64,000 bases of DNA from Thamnaconus septentrionalis (Eukaryota > Chordata > Actinopteri > Tetraodontiformes > Monacanthidae), in NCBI GenBank assembly GCA_009823395.1, contig CM020513.1, positions 4,732,501 through 4,796,500 of the forward strand, given 5' to 3'. Shown piece by piece: positions 49,861 to 61,569 of this stretch. The translations under genes were made by a program, and so were the position numbers. The notes under the pieces were generated by a model that saw only the letters and a program-made list of their open reading frames with translations, was not told the DNA's origin and ran no database searches. The first letter of the stretch is position 1. Each line of letters opens with the position of its first letter.

Positions 49861-51756
49861 TATTTATTTTAAAAGGGACGTTAGAGAAAAAGAGAAAATG
49901 TTGGCATTTATTTTGCTTTACACACAATTCAATTCAATTCAATGACAGAAAGGAGGCTCGCGTTTTTATTTTTGTGGAATAAATTTGTGTCGCAACTTCA
50001 TGGAAAGGAAGGAAAAAAAGCGTGGGTCCTGAGAATCCACCAGTTGAGAACCACTCTTTCAATGCCATCTTCTTCAGAATGTGCGTACAAAAAAAGTAGA
50101 GTTTGACCCTGGGGGCTCCGGACGACTGTTTCCTGCCCTCACCTGCTCCTCCAGCTGCCTGATGCGGCGCCCGGCTCTCTCCTCGCCCTCATCCATCTCC
50201 TTGAGCCGCCGCCGGAGCTCCGACACCCTGGCCGTCTTGAGGGAGAGCCCCTCCTCCAGCTCCTTCATCTTGTTCTCAAACATCCTGCAGAGACCAGTTG
50301 ATTTTTTTTACATTTTTTTTTTAAGGAGTTCTTTTTTTTTTTTCTCTCTTCTCACTCACTCAGGGAGGCACCTGAGAATGTGCAATCAATATGGACGTCA
50401 ATTGCGGGAGCTTTAAAAACAGGAAGGTGAATAATTCTCTGAGACAGATGTTGGACGTGGATTCGACATCAGCTGCTGACACGAATACCAGGCGAAATAT
50501 GAGAAGAAGATTCCAGATCTCTTCCCAGTCGACCGCACATGTTGTGGATTAGCAACTGAACAGACGACGCCAAAAAAAAAAAATCTGCGGATGCTTTAAA
50601 AAGTGTTAAGAGTCTCACATAGGGGAATGAAGTTAATTGAAAACCGGCGGATCCCAATAAAAACAGGAAACATCCCTCGGCTGCTTCTGCACCGAGGCGG
50701 CAGAACGGCAGAGTCAGGAGGGGGTTTGACGGGGTGAGCGTCGGCCTGCGGGCTTGCCTACCTGGCCAGCACGGACGACTTCCTGCCATCCGTCCCCACG
50801 CCAGGGGCAGCGGCGGCGGCGGCGGGGGCGGGGGCGGCCAGAGCCGCCTGCAGGCGCCGCTTGGTCTCTTCCAGCTCCGCCTCCAGCTTCTCATTGGTCA
50901 CCTCCAGGCCGGTCTTGCTCACCCGAAGCTTCTCGGCAGATTCCACTTCCTGTCGGGGGTTGGAGATGTCGGGGGTGGGGGTGGGGAGGGGCGCCCGCGC
51001 ACACGAGTTACACGAGGAGGACAGTCTGGCCTTTCACTGATTAACGGAGAACGTTTCGCTTTGGCAGTTGTGACGTTTTAATAGAAATAATTTAGAGTTT
51101 ATGGCCAATAACTTTCTGGATACACAGAATGACGCAACGGTGCCATATTACGCGAGATGAGGTTTACCAACGTTCCGTCTCATCACTTACTGTCCCACAC
51201 AAATCAAAAAAGTCCATCATTCACTTCTTCTGTTCTGCTCTACTTTTCAAAGAGTGAAACACTCAGCTCTGGGAAATCGGACCTTCATGATGTCGCAAAG
51301 GGCGGGGATGCCGCCCCCGCCTGGTATTTTTTTTAATAAATGACAATGACAACAATAATGTGTTTTCTGTAATGAATATTTGGGGATGATTCATGACTTT
51401 CTTGGCTGCAGACCAGGTTGATGGCGATGCAGCACGTGCAAAAGTCTAATAATAACAATAATAATGCATTGGATTTGTATAGCGCTTTTCTAGGCACCCA
51501 AAGGACTTTACATTGAACCCATTATTCATTCACGCCACATTCACACTGGTGGTGGTCAGCTACATGTGTAGCCACAGCTGCCCTGTGGCACACTGACGGA
51601 AGCCTGGCAGCCAATGTGCTGGATTCAGTTTTTCTATTTGCTGTATTTTATTTTATATGAAATCCTCGCGTGAAGCGATCGAGCCGCCGCTTGGAAACAC
51701 GTTTGGTGTGAGAGGATACGGAGTGGCTTCCACGCAGCTCCGCACACGCACCGCGG

Positions 51757-51813
<57 letters not shown>

Positions 51814-54800
51814 ACCCTTCTGATGTCCCGCCGCAGGTTTTCATTCTCCAGGACGACTCTCTCCAGCCCTCTGGTCTTGGACTCCAGCTTGGACGCCAGC
51901 TCGGCCTCGGCATCGCTCTTCAGTTTCTCCACGTCCACCTTCACAATGAAAAGGGCAAAGCGGTGAGGTCGGAGGTCAGAGGTCAGCCGTCTCACCCCGC
52001 CCCCATCGGTGCGAGCTGCCGACCTTGAGCTCGGAGTTCTCTCTCTCCAGGGCGGCCACTCGGTCGGGACTGGCGGCCGCGGCGGTCTTCTTCAGGTTCT
52101 CGTTCTCCCGCTGCAGCCGCTCCACCACCTTCTTCATCAGCCCCACTGTTTTCTCCAGCTCCGGCACCGTTTTCCCACTCTGGCCGGCCTGACGGAGTCA
52201 GAATTTGTTTTTATTTATTTCTTTTTTTAGAACTAGACACAAATATGGACTCAAACTCAAAGTGCGCGATTCAATCGATAGACACGAACTCCACGAAGGT
52301 GGGCCAGTTTCTTCTCCAGCTCCACGACTTCCTTCTTCAGAGCGCCGTTCATCTCCTTCAGGTCTGACACTTGATTCTGTGAAGCAGGGGAAAGAAAAAA
52401 GAAGCGAAAAGTCACGACACTGAGTGAAATGTTGGAAGCTGCAGTGTGTGAAGGTCCCTCTCACTCTCAGCCGCGGGACGTCTTTGACGTTCTGCTCCAG
52501 CTGGAAGCGCAGCTCCAGGTTCTCCGACTCCAGCCTGAGGTTCTCTTTCTGGGCGTCCTGCTCTCGCTGCGACGGGGTGCCGGTGCCGCGTCCCGACGTC
52601 TGCGGGAGTTTCACAAGGGAGAAGAAAATCAGCGACGGGAGGTTTGTTTAGGGGGAAGAGCAGAGGGGGCGGGGCTAACACCACTGCTGGAGGAGGAGGA
52701 CGAGGAGGAAGGGCGGTTCCGTTCTGGAGGGTGAAGGTCAGGGAAGGTCGTCTGTGTCTAAAAGGAGCCACTGGCTAGTCTGGTTTTGCTACCACAGCAC
52801 AGCCGCTGACCTTCCCAACGACCTTGGGGACCCTCCGAGGTCTGATGTCCGGCTGGCGTCCAGGATGGTGATGGGGGTCCGTCCTTCTTCTCCTGCTGCG
52901 AGGAGGAGGAGCAGGTGGTGAAGTTGCTGCGAGTTCTGACTCCGGCTCGCCGTCCTCCGCTGCTCCGTCTCTCAGCTCTGCTGCCTCTTCATCTTCTCCT
53001 TCTCCTCCTCCTTCTTCTTCTCCTCCTTCTTCTTCTCCTCCTCCTCCTTCTCCTCGTCCTCCTTCTCCTCTTTCTTCTTCTGCTCCTTCTTCGGCGTTTC
53101 CGTCTTCTGGCTTGTGGAGCTCTGGGTGATTTCTCCTCGAGGTCTGTCCCTCGTCACCTTCCTCCACCAAATCACCTTCGGCACCGGCAGGAACATCTGC
53201 TCCTCCTCCTCCCTCCTCCTCCTCCCCTCTCAAATCCTCTCCTTCGCCTGCGGCGGCGCTCTCGACTCCGTGGCTCCGCCGCTCTTCTCCCGCCACGGAG
53301 GCGGAGCTTCCGCTCTCGCTGAGGCTCCGGCTCCGCTCTTGGTCCCGCCCACGTGGGTCAGCCGGGACGCCCCCTGCGACGGCCTCCGGGTCGGGAGGCT
53401 GCGGGCGCAACTCGTCGTCCAGGTCGAACGTCGCAGAGCAAATTTGGCTCAGGCGAGAGGGAGATTCGCCCTTTGGTGGGGGTGGAGTCTGGGGCGGGGC
53501 CAGAGTCGGGGGCGGAGCATAGATGAGTACAAATGATAAACAGAGAGATGGTGAGGAGCAACGACGGCCGGAAGGAAGGAAGGAAGGAAGGAGGGAAGGA
53601 AGGAAGGAAGGAAGTGTCTGGGACCGGCGATGAAGCACAGCTTTGAAATAAAGTAACTTTTGCCTCAGCGTGTGTGAGAGCGCCACCTACTGATGGCCTG
53701 GACGCCGGCTCCTTGGAGATCTGCTCCTCCAGAGACTCCACCCTCTCCTGCAGGAACCGGTTCCTCACGCTCAGCGTCTCCATGGCGTCGTCGCGGGGCA
53801 GCGCCTGCTGCTGCCTGCGGGCGTCAAAAAGGCAAAACGTTCCAAAGTCATGACGCTCCGACTGCAATAATCTCTCCACTAGGGGGAGCTGCGACGCAAA
53901 CGCAGCCTTTCTTTTTTCGTCTTTTTTTGACTGGACTGGTCACCTGATGCTGCGGATTTGCGTCTCCAGCTCCGCGTTCTTCCTCCTCAGCTCCTCCATG
54001 TCCTGCTCCACCTGAGTGGAGCGCAGCGCCACCACCTGGTCGGCCGTCACCCCTCGGGCCTTCAGCTTCTTCTGCATCGCGGCTTTCTCCTGCTCCAGCC
54101 TGCCGAGAAGCGGGGGGAAAAAAAACCACCTTCTATCCTTGTGCAACTTTATCATCTACAACAGTACAAGTCCTGCCTGGAGTGACAAGATTGCAATTTG
54201 AATAGACTAGTCATATTTTTTAAAGCGTAAGACAACCAAAGATTTCGTGAATTAGGGAAAATTGAACGCTGAAATAAATTGTTGGCGAAATTAAAGAGGG
54301 ACTTTGATGAAAACCGAAAACTCAACCGATCTTTGCTGTTGGAAGCTGCCGACCGGCTCACCTGGCGAAGAGCTCCTTGAGCGTGCCGAGCTGCTTGGCC
54401 AGCGACTCGCTCTCTCGCTCCTTCTCCTTCAGCGAGCTCTTCATCCTCTCCATCTTGCCGTGCCACTTCTTGCCCTCCTCCCATCGCACCACTTCCTCTT
54501 TGGCCTGGGAAAACCAGCGGCAGACGGCGGTGATTAACACGGCGGCGGCGGCGGCAGCTAATCATGGACAATCGACCGATCAATCGACCAACCAACCTTG
54601 TCCCGGTCGTCCTTTCCGTCCTTCTTCTCCGGTCGCTTCTCCAGCTCGGACTCCAGCCTGCGGATCTTCCTCTGGAGGTTCTCCACGGTCGACTCTTTTC
54701 CATCTGGGTGGTTCTGCGAACACATATTCTGTCAATATCTGTGAAAACAGGAACCTATATCATCACTCGAGAGGTTCTCCTTTTCCTCAGAGATATTTTG

Positions 54801-57402
54801 ATTTGATATCCCGACAAGTGTGAAATAACACCCGTAGGCCAAAGAAAACACAGGGAATCTTTTTGGGTTTCCAGGCCGTCAGATCAGTCAAATATCTGCA
54901 AGCGAAAACGTCTGGCAGGTTCGTCGGACGACCTGCTGTGTGCCGACCTGACGACCCGCCCGTGTTCAGCCCAACCCGGTGAAAGGAGCCGTTTGTGAAG
55001 CCGCCGCCACAGTTTGCAGAGGATATTAATTAGTGTTGTCTCTCCACAGGCAACAAGACAACGCGCTCCCCGCTCATCTCCAGCCGAAAGTGATGGATGC
55101 GCTCGGAACTAAATCCTGCTGTTGTGAACTTTTTACCCCCACATTAAAAAACAAAGCTGGGCCAGTGACGGAGGTTGACCTCCACCAGGTGGTGGCGCCG
55201 TGGGGCTGACCTGTAGGGCGCCTCGGAGCCTCTTGATTTGCTTCTGGAGCTCCTGGATGTCCTGCTCCTGGGCCTCCTTCTCGCTCTGCAGGCGCCGCTG
55301 GAGCCGCTGGCTCTTCTGGAGCTCCTGGTTCAGCCGGTTCACCTCCTGCTTCAGGCTGCTCTCCTGGCCTCGGGCCGCCCTGGCCGACTCCTGCGCCGCC
55401 TGGAGGTCGTCGTTGAGCTCTTGCACGCGCGCCTGCGCAGAGGGGTTATGGAGTTTTTAAAATGAAAAAAATGATAAATAAATCACAACACAGAAGGGTT
55501 AAGTTAAGAAGGGTTAACTGGACATGTTCTCGCGATCTTGTAGTCTTTAAGATGGCGAGTCCAGTGTGTAAAATTTGTCTTAAATTATGATTCTTATATT
55601 GGTAAAAGCTTCACATACAACCCATAAATACACAAAATAAAAGTGTATACTCACAGTACGATAAAAGTAATCTGGTTTTCCTACCCTTACATTTAAATAA
55701 GAATATACACATATATCTAAGGAAGTCGTGGATGGACAATCCAGCCCCCCTGAGTGCAGTTCGTATTTAGGGTGGACGCTAGCGCCCTCAAATAAACCAA
55801 CAAAGAAGGAGGTGAACGAAGTACCCAGGTTTGTGCTTGCAGGTCATTGTAGTTCACTGGCAAGCTTGGGAGAGGGAAAGTACGGCGTACTCAAGGGGAC
55901 TTAAGTTAAAGAGTGCTACAATTTAAAACGTAACTACTTGATGTTGCTGTATCTTCTTAAAAACTTCACCCATCTACATTAAGACGACCTGGACGACTGA
56001 GAACCTTCGCAGAAATAATGAATCAAAGCATTTTTTATACTGCAACTTTTGATGAGCACTGAGGTGAGCGATCAACACGGGTCCGAGACGACATCAAACA
56101 TCTGTCCCGACAAGAAGCTCTTCCCCACCTTCAGGTCTTTGGTGTGTCTGTCCACCAGCACCTGCACATTCAGAGTCTCCTCCTTCCGCGCGGCGCTGGT
56201 GATGACCTGCTGCTCCGCCGTGGCTGTCATCTCCGCCCGCAGCTCCAGCAGGACCTTGCTGAGAGCCTGAGTGGAAACGGGAAGGCGAGCAAGGTCGTTC
56301 AGAAATGTCACAGCAACTGCTGGAGCTCACGAGTTGCGCAAAAAACTTTTAAATATTATATATATACATATACATGTATATACATATACATATATATATA
56401 TACATATACATATACATATACATATATATACACATATATACATGTCCTTAATATAAAATAAGATAGAAAGAAAATTTAAAGAAGCAAAATGAATAAAAAA
56501 CAGAAAAGAAAATGTACAGAAAAGAAAGTGTAGAAGAAGCACAGCTTATTTGGGCAACTACAGTGAAGTCAAGTAAATATGTGCATATCACAAGATGCAA
56601 TCCAACATAATGAGTGGACATAATATAATTTAATATAACATAACGTAATATATATATGAGGCCCGTGCCGTCGCCTGTGGACAGTTGGCACTGGTTGAGT
56701 GCAGGAAAGTGGGTTTAATTGGCAGCGACCATAAAAGCAAAGCATTTATCTTTTATATATACTTTTTAAAATTTATGTGCAGTAATGGTTATTGTTTTGG
56801 GTCCGGACGCGCTGGGTTATTAAGTTATACTAAACTAAATGCATAAATGCATTAAAGGCATTTGTGTGCAGACTTACAGCAGGACAAAGACATCTAATGA
56901 GCATGTGTTCCTCTGCATCAGACACACATCCAAAACACAGAGAGCAAACATCCTGAAAAACACAGGAGGAGGAGGAGGAGGAGAACCTTGAGCTGTTTCT
57001 CCTTCTGGGCGAGCTGTGCCTTCAGGCGTTCCACCAGGTTCTTCATGGTGTTGCTGGGGGAGCGGATGTTGGCCTCCTTCTGGGCTGCCAGCTCCATCTG
57101 GAGGCAGCTCACCTCCTTCTCCATCTGGCCGATGTGGCTCCTCTGCTCCTCCGTCTCGGCGGTCAGAGCCTTCACCTGGGCAGCGCGGCACTCCTCCAGC
57201 CTGCAGAGCACGGCCCCAGACGCACAAGTGTCATTACCAGCGACTGAACACCAGGGGCGCCATTGCACCGTCTATTTAAATGGAAGGTTCTGGGGGCCAC
57301 GACCGATTTGAGTTTTTTTTTTGTTTCTTAACGCTCGGTTACGGCAAGATAAAGCTTGACACCGCGATGTTATATCAAGGTGTTTCCCTGTTCCTATTAT
57401 TG

Positions 57403-57452
<50 letters not shown>

Positions 57453-58373
57453 CAGATCAGTGGCTTAGTGAGCAGGAACTACTAGCTAGGAACTAGTGTT
57501 GTAGTCAAGGCCGCACCAACCAAGACCAAGACATTATCAAGACTACAGAGTATCGAGATCGAGACAAGACCAAGACTTTATACAGCAAAGAAAACAATTA
57601 AAAATGCAGTTTGCTTCCAAACCGAACAGCAACATCTCTTTTCAGCGAGGTACCTTTTCATAACTTTCTTAAACATTGTGCTTCTTCGCCAACTATTTTG
57701 AACCATTTAAAAAAAACAAAAACAACTTTGCTTCATAAAATTAAAAATATTAATTAACTAGGAATAAGGGGGTGAGTCACTCTGGGTGTCACAAACAGAG
57801 CGTAAAATGGCAGCAGCTGGACTCTTTTTGGTTATTATCTGTCACTGTAGTGTTGGCTGAGTCTCGACCGGTCTTGATCAAAATCCCGAGTCCGTCCAGT
57901 CCGAGACCCAAACAAGACCCTTAGAAAGTGGTCTGAGACCAGCCTTGGGACCAATCCCGAGTACTACAACACCACTACTACTACTGAACTATTATCAACA
58001 TACTAGGAACTATGATCTATCTATACGTTCAATCTAAAAACAAAAAACAACAAAAAACAACAAAACTGCACAACTCAGATAAGAGTTGCCTCAATCTTGC
58101 TCGTAAGAATGCCTAATGACAGCTAGCATAGCCTGCTTCTTAACTCAAACTTAAAGTATTGCATTCAGAACACCTTGACCTGTTTATCCCGAGACAACAA
58201 GATCCATAACTCCAGATATCCAGACACGGACAGTAAAGGAAATTAATTCATTATCTTGGGAAAAAAGAAAATGCATGCGTGACCACTTAAGGTTTCTGTT
58301 CTGTACGAGTCCTGTGGAAAATAAAACACTTCCTTCAAACCACGGCACAGGACATTAAATTATACTAGCGGCA

Positions 58374-58407
<34 letters not shown>

Positions 58408-58853
58408 ACCACAGCGGTGTGGCGAAACCCCTTGGATTCCATGAAGAGTGGCTCACTTGGACATCTCGTGGCCGTGCTTCCTGGCCTGCGTCTCCATGGA
58501 CGCCCTGTGTCTGTCCAGCTCGGCCGCCGCGGCGTTCAGCCTCCCCGTGGTGGAGGAGAGCGAGGCGTCCTGCTCCGCCACCGTCTGCTCCAGCTCGGCC
58601 AGCCGCTCCAGGTGTTTGTTGGTCGGCACCTTGAGGCTGGGCTTCTTCATCAACTCCTTAAGAGACGGAGAGATGGGAAAAGAATAAATAAATAAACATG
58701 CAGCGGTGTTTGTGACTTCGAGGCTTCCGAGCGGCTCGAACGGACCAGCGCCGCCTGTCTGAAGTGGTCCAGCGGCGTGTCCGTGTGCAGGTTCAACTTC
58801 TCGTGCAGCGATCTCAGCTCCTCATGGTGCCTTCTGATCATGTCCTCCTGTTC
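47352..58853 (-). CDS. cep290: Centrosomal protein 290, C-terminal part (gene continues beyond the window)
   Basis: Nineteen exons in transcript order: 58853-58746, 58656-58457, 57200-56987, 56266-56129, 55432-55211, 54713-54597, 54504-54362, 54099-53944, 53814-53691, 53488-52811, 52599-52465, 52376-52290, 52188-52024, 51938-51816, 50949-50762, 50284-50143, 49445-49390, 49237-49143, 47557-47352 (TAG). They total 3297 nt, 1098 residues, with phases agreeing throughout. Signature blocks match human CEP290: LMKKPSLKVPTNKH, TMKNLVERLK, ALSKVLLELRAEM, KTVPELEKTVGLMKKVVE and DPSFFEELEDLKYNYNLEVK. Almost all is coiled coil. CEP290 builds Y-links of the ciliary transition zone and gates membrane traffic. 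The 5' two-thirds lies beyond 64000. The odd features are the 678-nt Glu/Gly-rich exon, the repeated exon at 63836 and a short C-terminus lacking the human acidic tail. Confidence 0.96.
47683..48708. mobile_element. 1.03-kb hAT-like element in the last cep290 intron
   Basis: The left end GGGGCTGCAACCATTAGTCG and the right end, whose complement begins GGGGCTGCAACTAAC, are terminal inverted repeats, each followed inwards by GTCGAC. The interior is AT-rich without a transposase frame. The ends match the Charlie-like hAT style. Confidence 0.75.
48797..49033 (+). repeat. Fish SINE/L2-tail element (internally deleted)
   Basis: The order GTGGCGCAGTGGTTAG, CTTCCTCCCACA, CCAAAACATGCATG, CCAATTGGAAACT, then CCCATGACAGCTG, GATGGGCTCCAGC and a short ATGGATGG tail follows the common teleost repeat, with several internal segments missing. 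It is intronic in cep290. Confidence 0.75.
49751..50060. mobile_element. hAT-Charlie-type MITE with (ATT)n interior
   Basis: It begins GCAGCGTTTCTCAACGGGTG and ends CAGTTGAGAACCACTC, inverted repeats of the classic TTTCTCAAC/GTTGAGAA form. The interior has GGGTTGCGACCC, about 17 TTA units (49816-49866) and GTCGCAAC. It is intronic in cep290. Confidence 0.8.
51448..51632. repeat. Dispersed teleost repeat
   Basis: TGTATAGCGCTTTTCTAGGC, ACCCAAAGGACTTTACA and CTACATGTGTAGCCACAGC are words I recall from a highly repeated acanthomorph element. It is non-coding and lies in the cep290 intron that also carries the (CTG)n tract. Confidence 0.55.
51758..51812 (-). repeat. cep290: (CAG)18 tract overlapping a cep290 splice donor
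   Basis: The tract reads CTG on the + strand and CAG in the cep290 transcript. The donor is GTGAG at 51815-51811, so the repeat begins within the donor context, at about intron position +4. Length change would alter the sequence directly beside the 5' splice site. Confidence 0.92.
52811..53488 (-). CDS. cep290: Glu/Gly-rich symmetric exon of cep290
   Basis: The exon runs from the acceptor ...CAG|ACTCCACC to the donor GGGAAG|GTCAGC, is exactly 678 nt (226 codons), phase 0-0, and only one frame is open. It inserts between ...ASRPS and TSGRGTG..., which are contiguous in the human protein (KPS-ISGIESDD). Composition in order: a Pro-rich start, an acidic/Ser-rich segment (RSLSESGSSASVAGEE), a long Glu/Gly tract near codons 85-180 (GEGGGGEEEGGEEEGGG and similar), then a basic Arg/His/Pro end. 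The style resembles RPGR ORF15. Skipping it would leave the frame intact, so it could be alternative. Expression is not shown by sequence alone. Confidence 0.62.
53006..53095 (-). repeat. cep290: Purine-rich GGA/GAA tract inside the Glu-rich exon
   Basis: The + strand is almost pure CTC/CTT and the transcript strand pure GAG/GAA/GGA. It codes for the densest Glu/Gly part of the exon and is prone to slippage and triplex formation, so assembly errors are possible. Confidence 0.85.
53573..53612. repeat. (GGAA)n microsatellite
   Basis: About nine GGAA/GGAG units lie in the cep290 intron just upstream (transcript sense) of the Glu-rich exon; TTCC in the transcript. Confidence 0.9.
56340..56448. 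repeat. (TATACA)n AT-rich microsatellite
   Basis: Alternating TATA/CATA units lie in a cep290 intron, directly beside the start of the duplicated segment at about 56474. Confidence 0.9.
56474..57160. repeat. Segmental direct duplication, copy A
   Basis: From AGAAGCAAAATGAATAAAAA onward this segment matches 63327-64000 almost base for base, including the cep290 exon 57200-56987 as far as the window allows. A few single-base indels and substitutions occur in the intronic part, and none in the shared exon portion. The offset is about 6.85 kb. Confidence 0.93.
57406..57452. repeat. (CAT)n microsatellite
   Basis: About 15 CAT units lie in a cep290 intron. Confidence 0.95.
57492..57974. mobile_element. 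Non-autonomous DNA transposon with AGTGTTGTAGT ends
   Basis: The left end AGTGTTGTAGTCAAGG and the right end CGAGTACTACAACACCA are inverted repeats, each next to an internal GAGAC/GACCAAGAC-rich zone. This ACTACAACACT style is common in fish. It is 483 bp, non-coding and intronic. Confidence 0.75.
58374..58407 (-). repeat. cep290: (CTG)11 tract (CAG in transcript)
   Basis: The tract lies about 50 bp inside the intron after the cep290 exon ending at 58457. It is the second CAG run near a donor in this gene. Confidence 0.92.
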
Positions 58854-59520
58854 CTGGAGACAACACAGCTTCGTGTTAATGATGCAGACAAAACAAACAA
58901 GAGGCGACTTGAACTGATTTAACTGTTAGAGATTGATTCATTCGCACTGACGGCAGCTTTAGCCAACACTGAAAAATGACTCCACATTTCTATGCAATAT
59001 CACAAGTTGCTTGTGAAAAAGTGCCTTATTAACCATCTGTATGTACTTATATGTACACGTATTTATGTAGTTTTATAGATGTAAGTGCATCACAAAGCAT
59101 AGAGGACAGGCCATAAAAGGACTGAATGGAATCTATAAAGTAAAAACAACATACACACACACACACACTTAATTTCACCTACTTCCCTGCCGTTAGGTAA
59201 AAATTCTTTTTTTTATTTATTTTTTTTACTTTAAATGTAGTCCCTTTTATGGCCTTCCTGCTTTAAGGAGCACTTACTTTAGAATGTAATTTGTCTCCAG
59301 AAATATGTTTTTTTTGGGACGATAAAAAAATGCAAGCATTTCTACAAAAAAGGAGAAAGAATTCATAAAGAAACAGGTCGCAGGTCATTCAAATACAAAG
59401 CTCCATCTGATTGGATTAATCTCCATTCCTTTTTAAAGTCCATGAACTCTTTTTTTTTTTTTTATCTTCAGATCGAACCTGTTTTTGTTTTTCATATTGT
59501 TTTGTTTTGTTTTATCATTA

Positions 59521-59700
59521 TTCGGGACTGAGCCTCAGCGAAGGCCTGCTCATGTCAGAGCAGGTCTTCGCAAGGCGAAGACTCGATTGTATTTGTAATG
59601 TTTCTTCTTATTCGGGACTGAGCCTCAGCGAAGGCCTGCTCATATCAGAGCAGGTCTTCGCAAGGCGTAAGACTCGATTGTATTTGTAAGGTTTATTATT
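59521..59700. repeat. 90-bp tandem duplication containing a 13-bp hairpin
   Basis: Two 90-bp units (59521-59610 and 59611-59700) begin TTCGGGACTGAGCCTC. Each holds GCGAAGGCCTGCTC, a 6-nt loop and GAGCAGGTCTTCGC, a nearly perfect inverted repeat. The pair sits at the left edge of the larger array that follows. Confidence 0.9.
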
Positions 59701-61569
59701 ATTATTTACAAATTCCCCGCTGCTTCTTTCCCCATTTTGACCCCTTACCATATAAAATATGCGAATTAAACTCCCCACATAGGTAGAAACTGGCGAAAAA
59801 TTTGATAAAATTAAGAGAGAAAAGGCAAAATTCCACTCTCTAGCGCCCCTAGAGGCGTCCAAAAAATTGAAATGGAACTAGTTTCCACTAGGAAGGTCGA
59901 AAAATATGGGGAAAAATTCCACGCCGTTCGCCTCTTCAAGCCCGACATTTCGCACGCTCTAACTTATATCGTCCGACATACAGGAAGTGAGTTATTTCCA
60001 CTTTTGATTTCACGTTAAAACTAACTCTTCTAGGAAGGTCGAGAGACATGCGGCCAACACCCACGCTGCAAGGGCAATCCAGACCTATTTGCTGATATGC
60101 TGACCTTGACCCCACACAAACCGGAAGTGAGCTATCGTCCCTTCTTTGGAAAAGAGTGAAAACACAAGGCTCAGAAAGCGAGTCCGACGGGCTTGAAAAT
60201 TCAGTATGACATAGACTGTACCTTCAATCCACGGAATCATCAAAAAACGTTCAATTTTCAAACTGTTTTCGTGCAACGGCCCTCCAAAGTCGACGACATT
60301 GAAAATTGACCAAAATCGCTCAAAATCCCCTCAAAAATTAAAATGCCTCTAGCGCCTTCTAGGAAGGTCGAAACGACATGGGACGAAAACCCACGCTGTT
60401 TCCTTGGATACAGACCTACGTTCTGAAATGATGACCTTTGACCCCTGACAAAACCGGAAGTTAGCTATTTCACTTCTTTGAAATCATCCACAGTGACAGT
60501 ACTCAACTAACCGTCAATGCTGCAAGTTTCAAACCTTTGTATTGCACAGACTACACTCTCAGAAGGTCAACGTAAAAATAATGGTCCGGATACGTTGCAC
60601 CGTTTTCATTTTAGAACCCTTTTAAAGTCGATGCATGTCTAAACTGTCCAAAATCCAAAAAACACACCAGAAAGCTAAAATGCACCTAGCGCCCTCTAGG
60701 AACGTCGAACATTGGTGCAACACATATCCACGCGTTCGTCTCGTCAAGTTTCTACGTCGCGTACGCTCTAATTTTTGGCATCCGACAAACAGGAAGTTAA
60801 ATATTTCGAGTTGTTTGAGATCGCCTGAACGAAAAAACGAAGTTCGTATTTTCACTCACCACGCCTACAACGTTACTCACACCCCGGATACCTATACATA
60901 GTTAGATAGCTGAAGCTCTTAGCTAAAAGAAGATACCAATATCTTTTCCTGTAGACGCCGAAATGGCGGAGTTCTGAGCTTAGATGTCCATGCTTCCAAA
61001 AGCGGAGCTAACGGAGCTAGCGGCGCTATCTCTGCTCCTGCAGGTTGGGAGCCCCTCACGCCTGTCTCTTTCTCTCCCTCTTATTCAACAGGCATATACT
61101 GTAAATGGCTGCAGTTTCCTTTACAAAAGTCCTACAGACGTCATTCAAACATCCACGTGTTTGTCTCATCAAGGCCTATAATTTACATTTGACAGCTACT
61201 TCAAAAAGCCTGCAGGTAAAAATATGCCTCATTTGCATATACAGGCTTATGATGATTAGACCTCTTGTCCAGCTTTTTCAAGACACAAATGGCTGCAGTT
61301 TCCTTTAGGGAAGTCATACACACGTCATTCAAACACCCACGTGTTTGTCTCATTAAGGCCTATGATTTAGATTTGACAACATCTTCCAAAAAAAAAAAAA
61401 ACTTTGAAAAATCTGCATCATTTCCATAGACTTCTTTCAGCAGATGTCACCGAGAGGCCGCAGAGGACGGGGTCAATTGCTGGCGTCGGCAGGGTCGAGG
61501 GGTCATCGTGGGTCATCGGGGTCGCGTCGGCCACGGCGGCTCAGTCCCGCAAACGCTGCTTGCAGCTTT
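59695..61569. repeat. Complex repeat array, higher-order copy 1
   Basis: This is a 1.87-kb copy of a unit repeated at 61570-63326. It contains several diverged internal modules marked by CTAGGAAGGTCGAAA-type words near 59888, 60028, 60358 and 60695, each followed by an ACATGGG..AAAACCCACGC-like stretch and a CAGGAAGTGAGTTATTTC-like stretch. Near its end two 184-bp modules start ATGGCTGCAGTTTCCTTTA (61104 and 61288). No credible protein-coding frame is present. Confidence 0.85.

Noticed and set aside
52972..53196. Lys/Glu-rich frame (KKEEKED type)
   Set aside because: It is the shifted frame of the same GAA/GGA tract. It ends in a stop before the donor, so only the Glu/Gly frame spans the exon.
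53358..53879. 173-codon minus-strand frame overlapping cep290
   Set aside because: Only its first part is the true exon 53814-53691. Beyond the donor it reads intron and then the wrong frame of the Glu-rich exon, ending in a stop.
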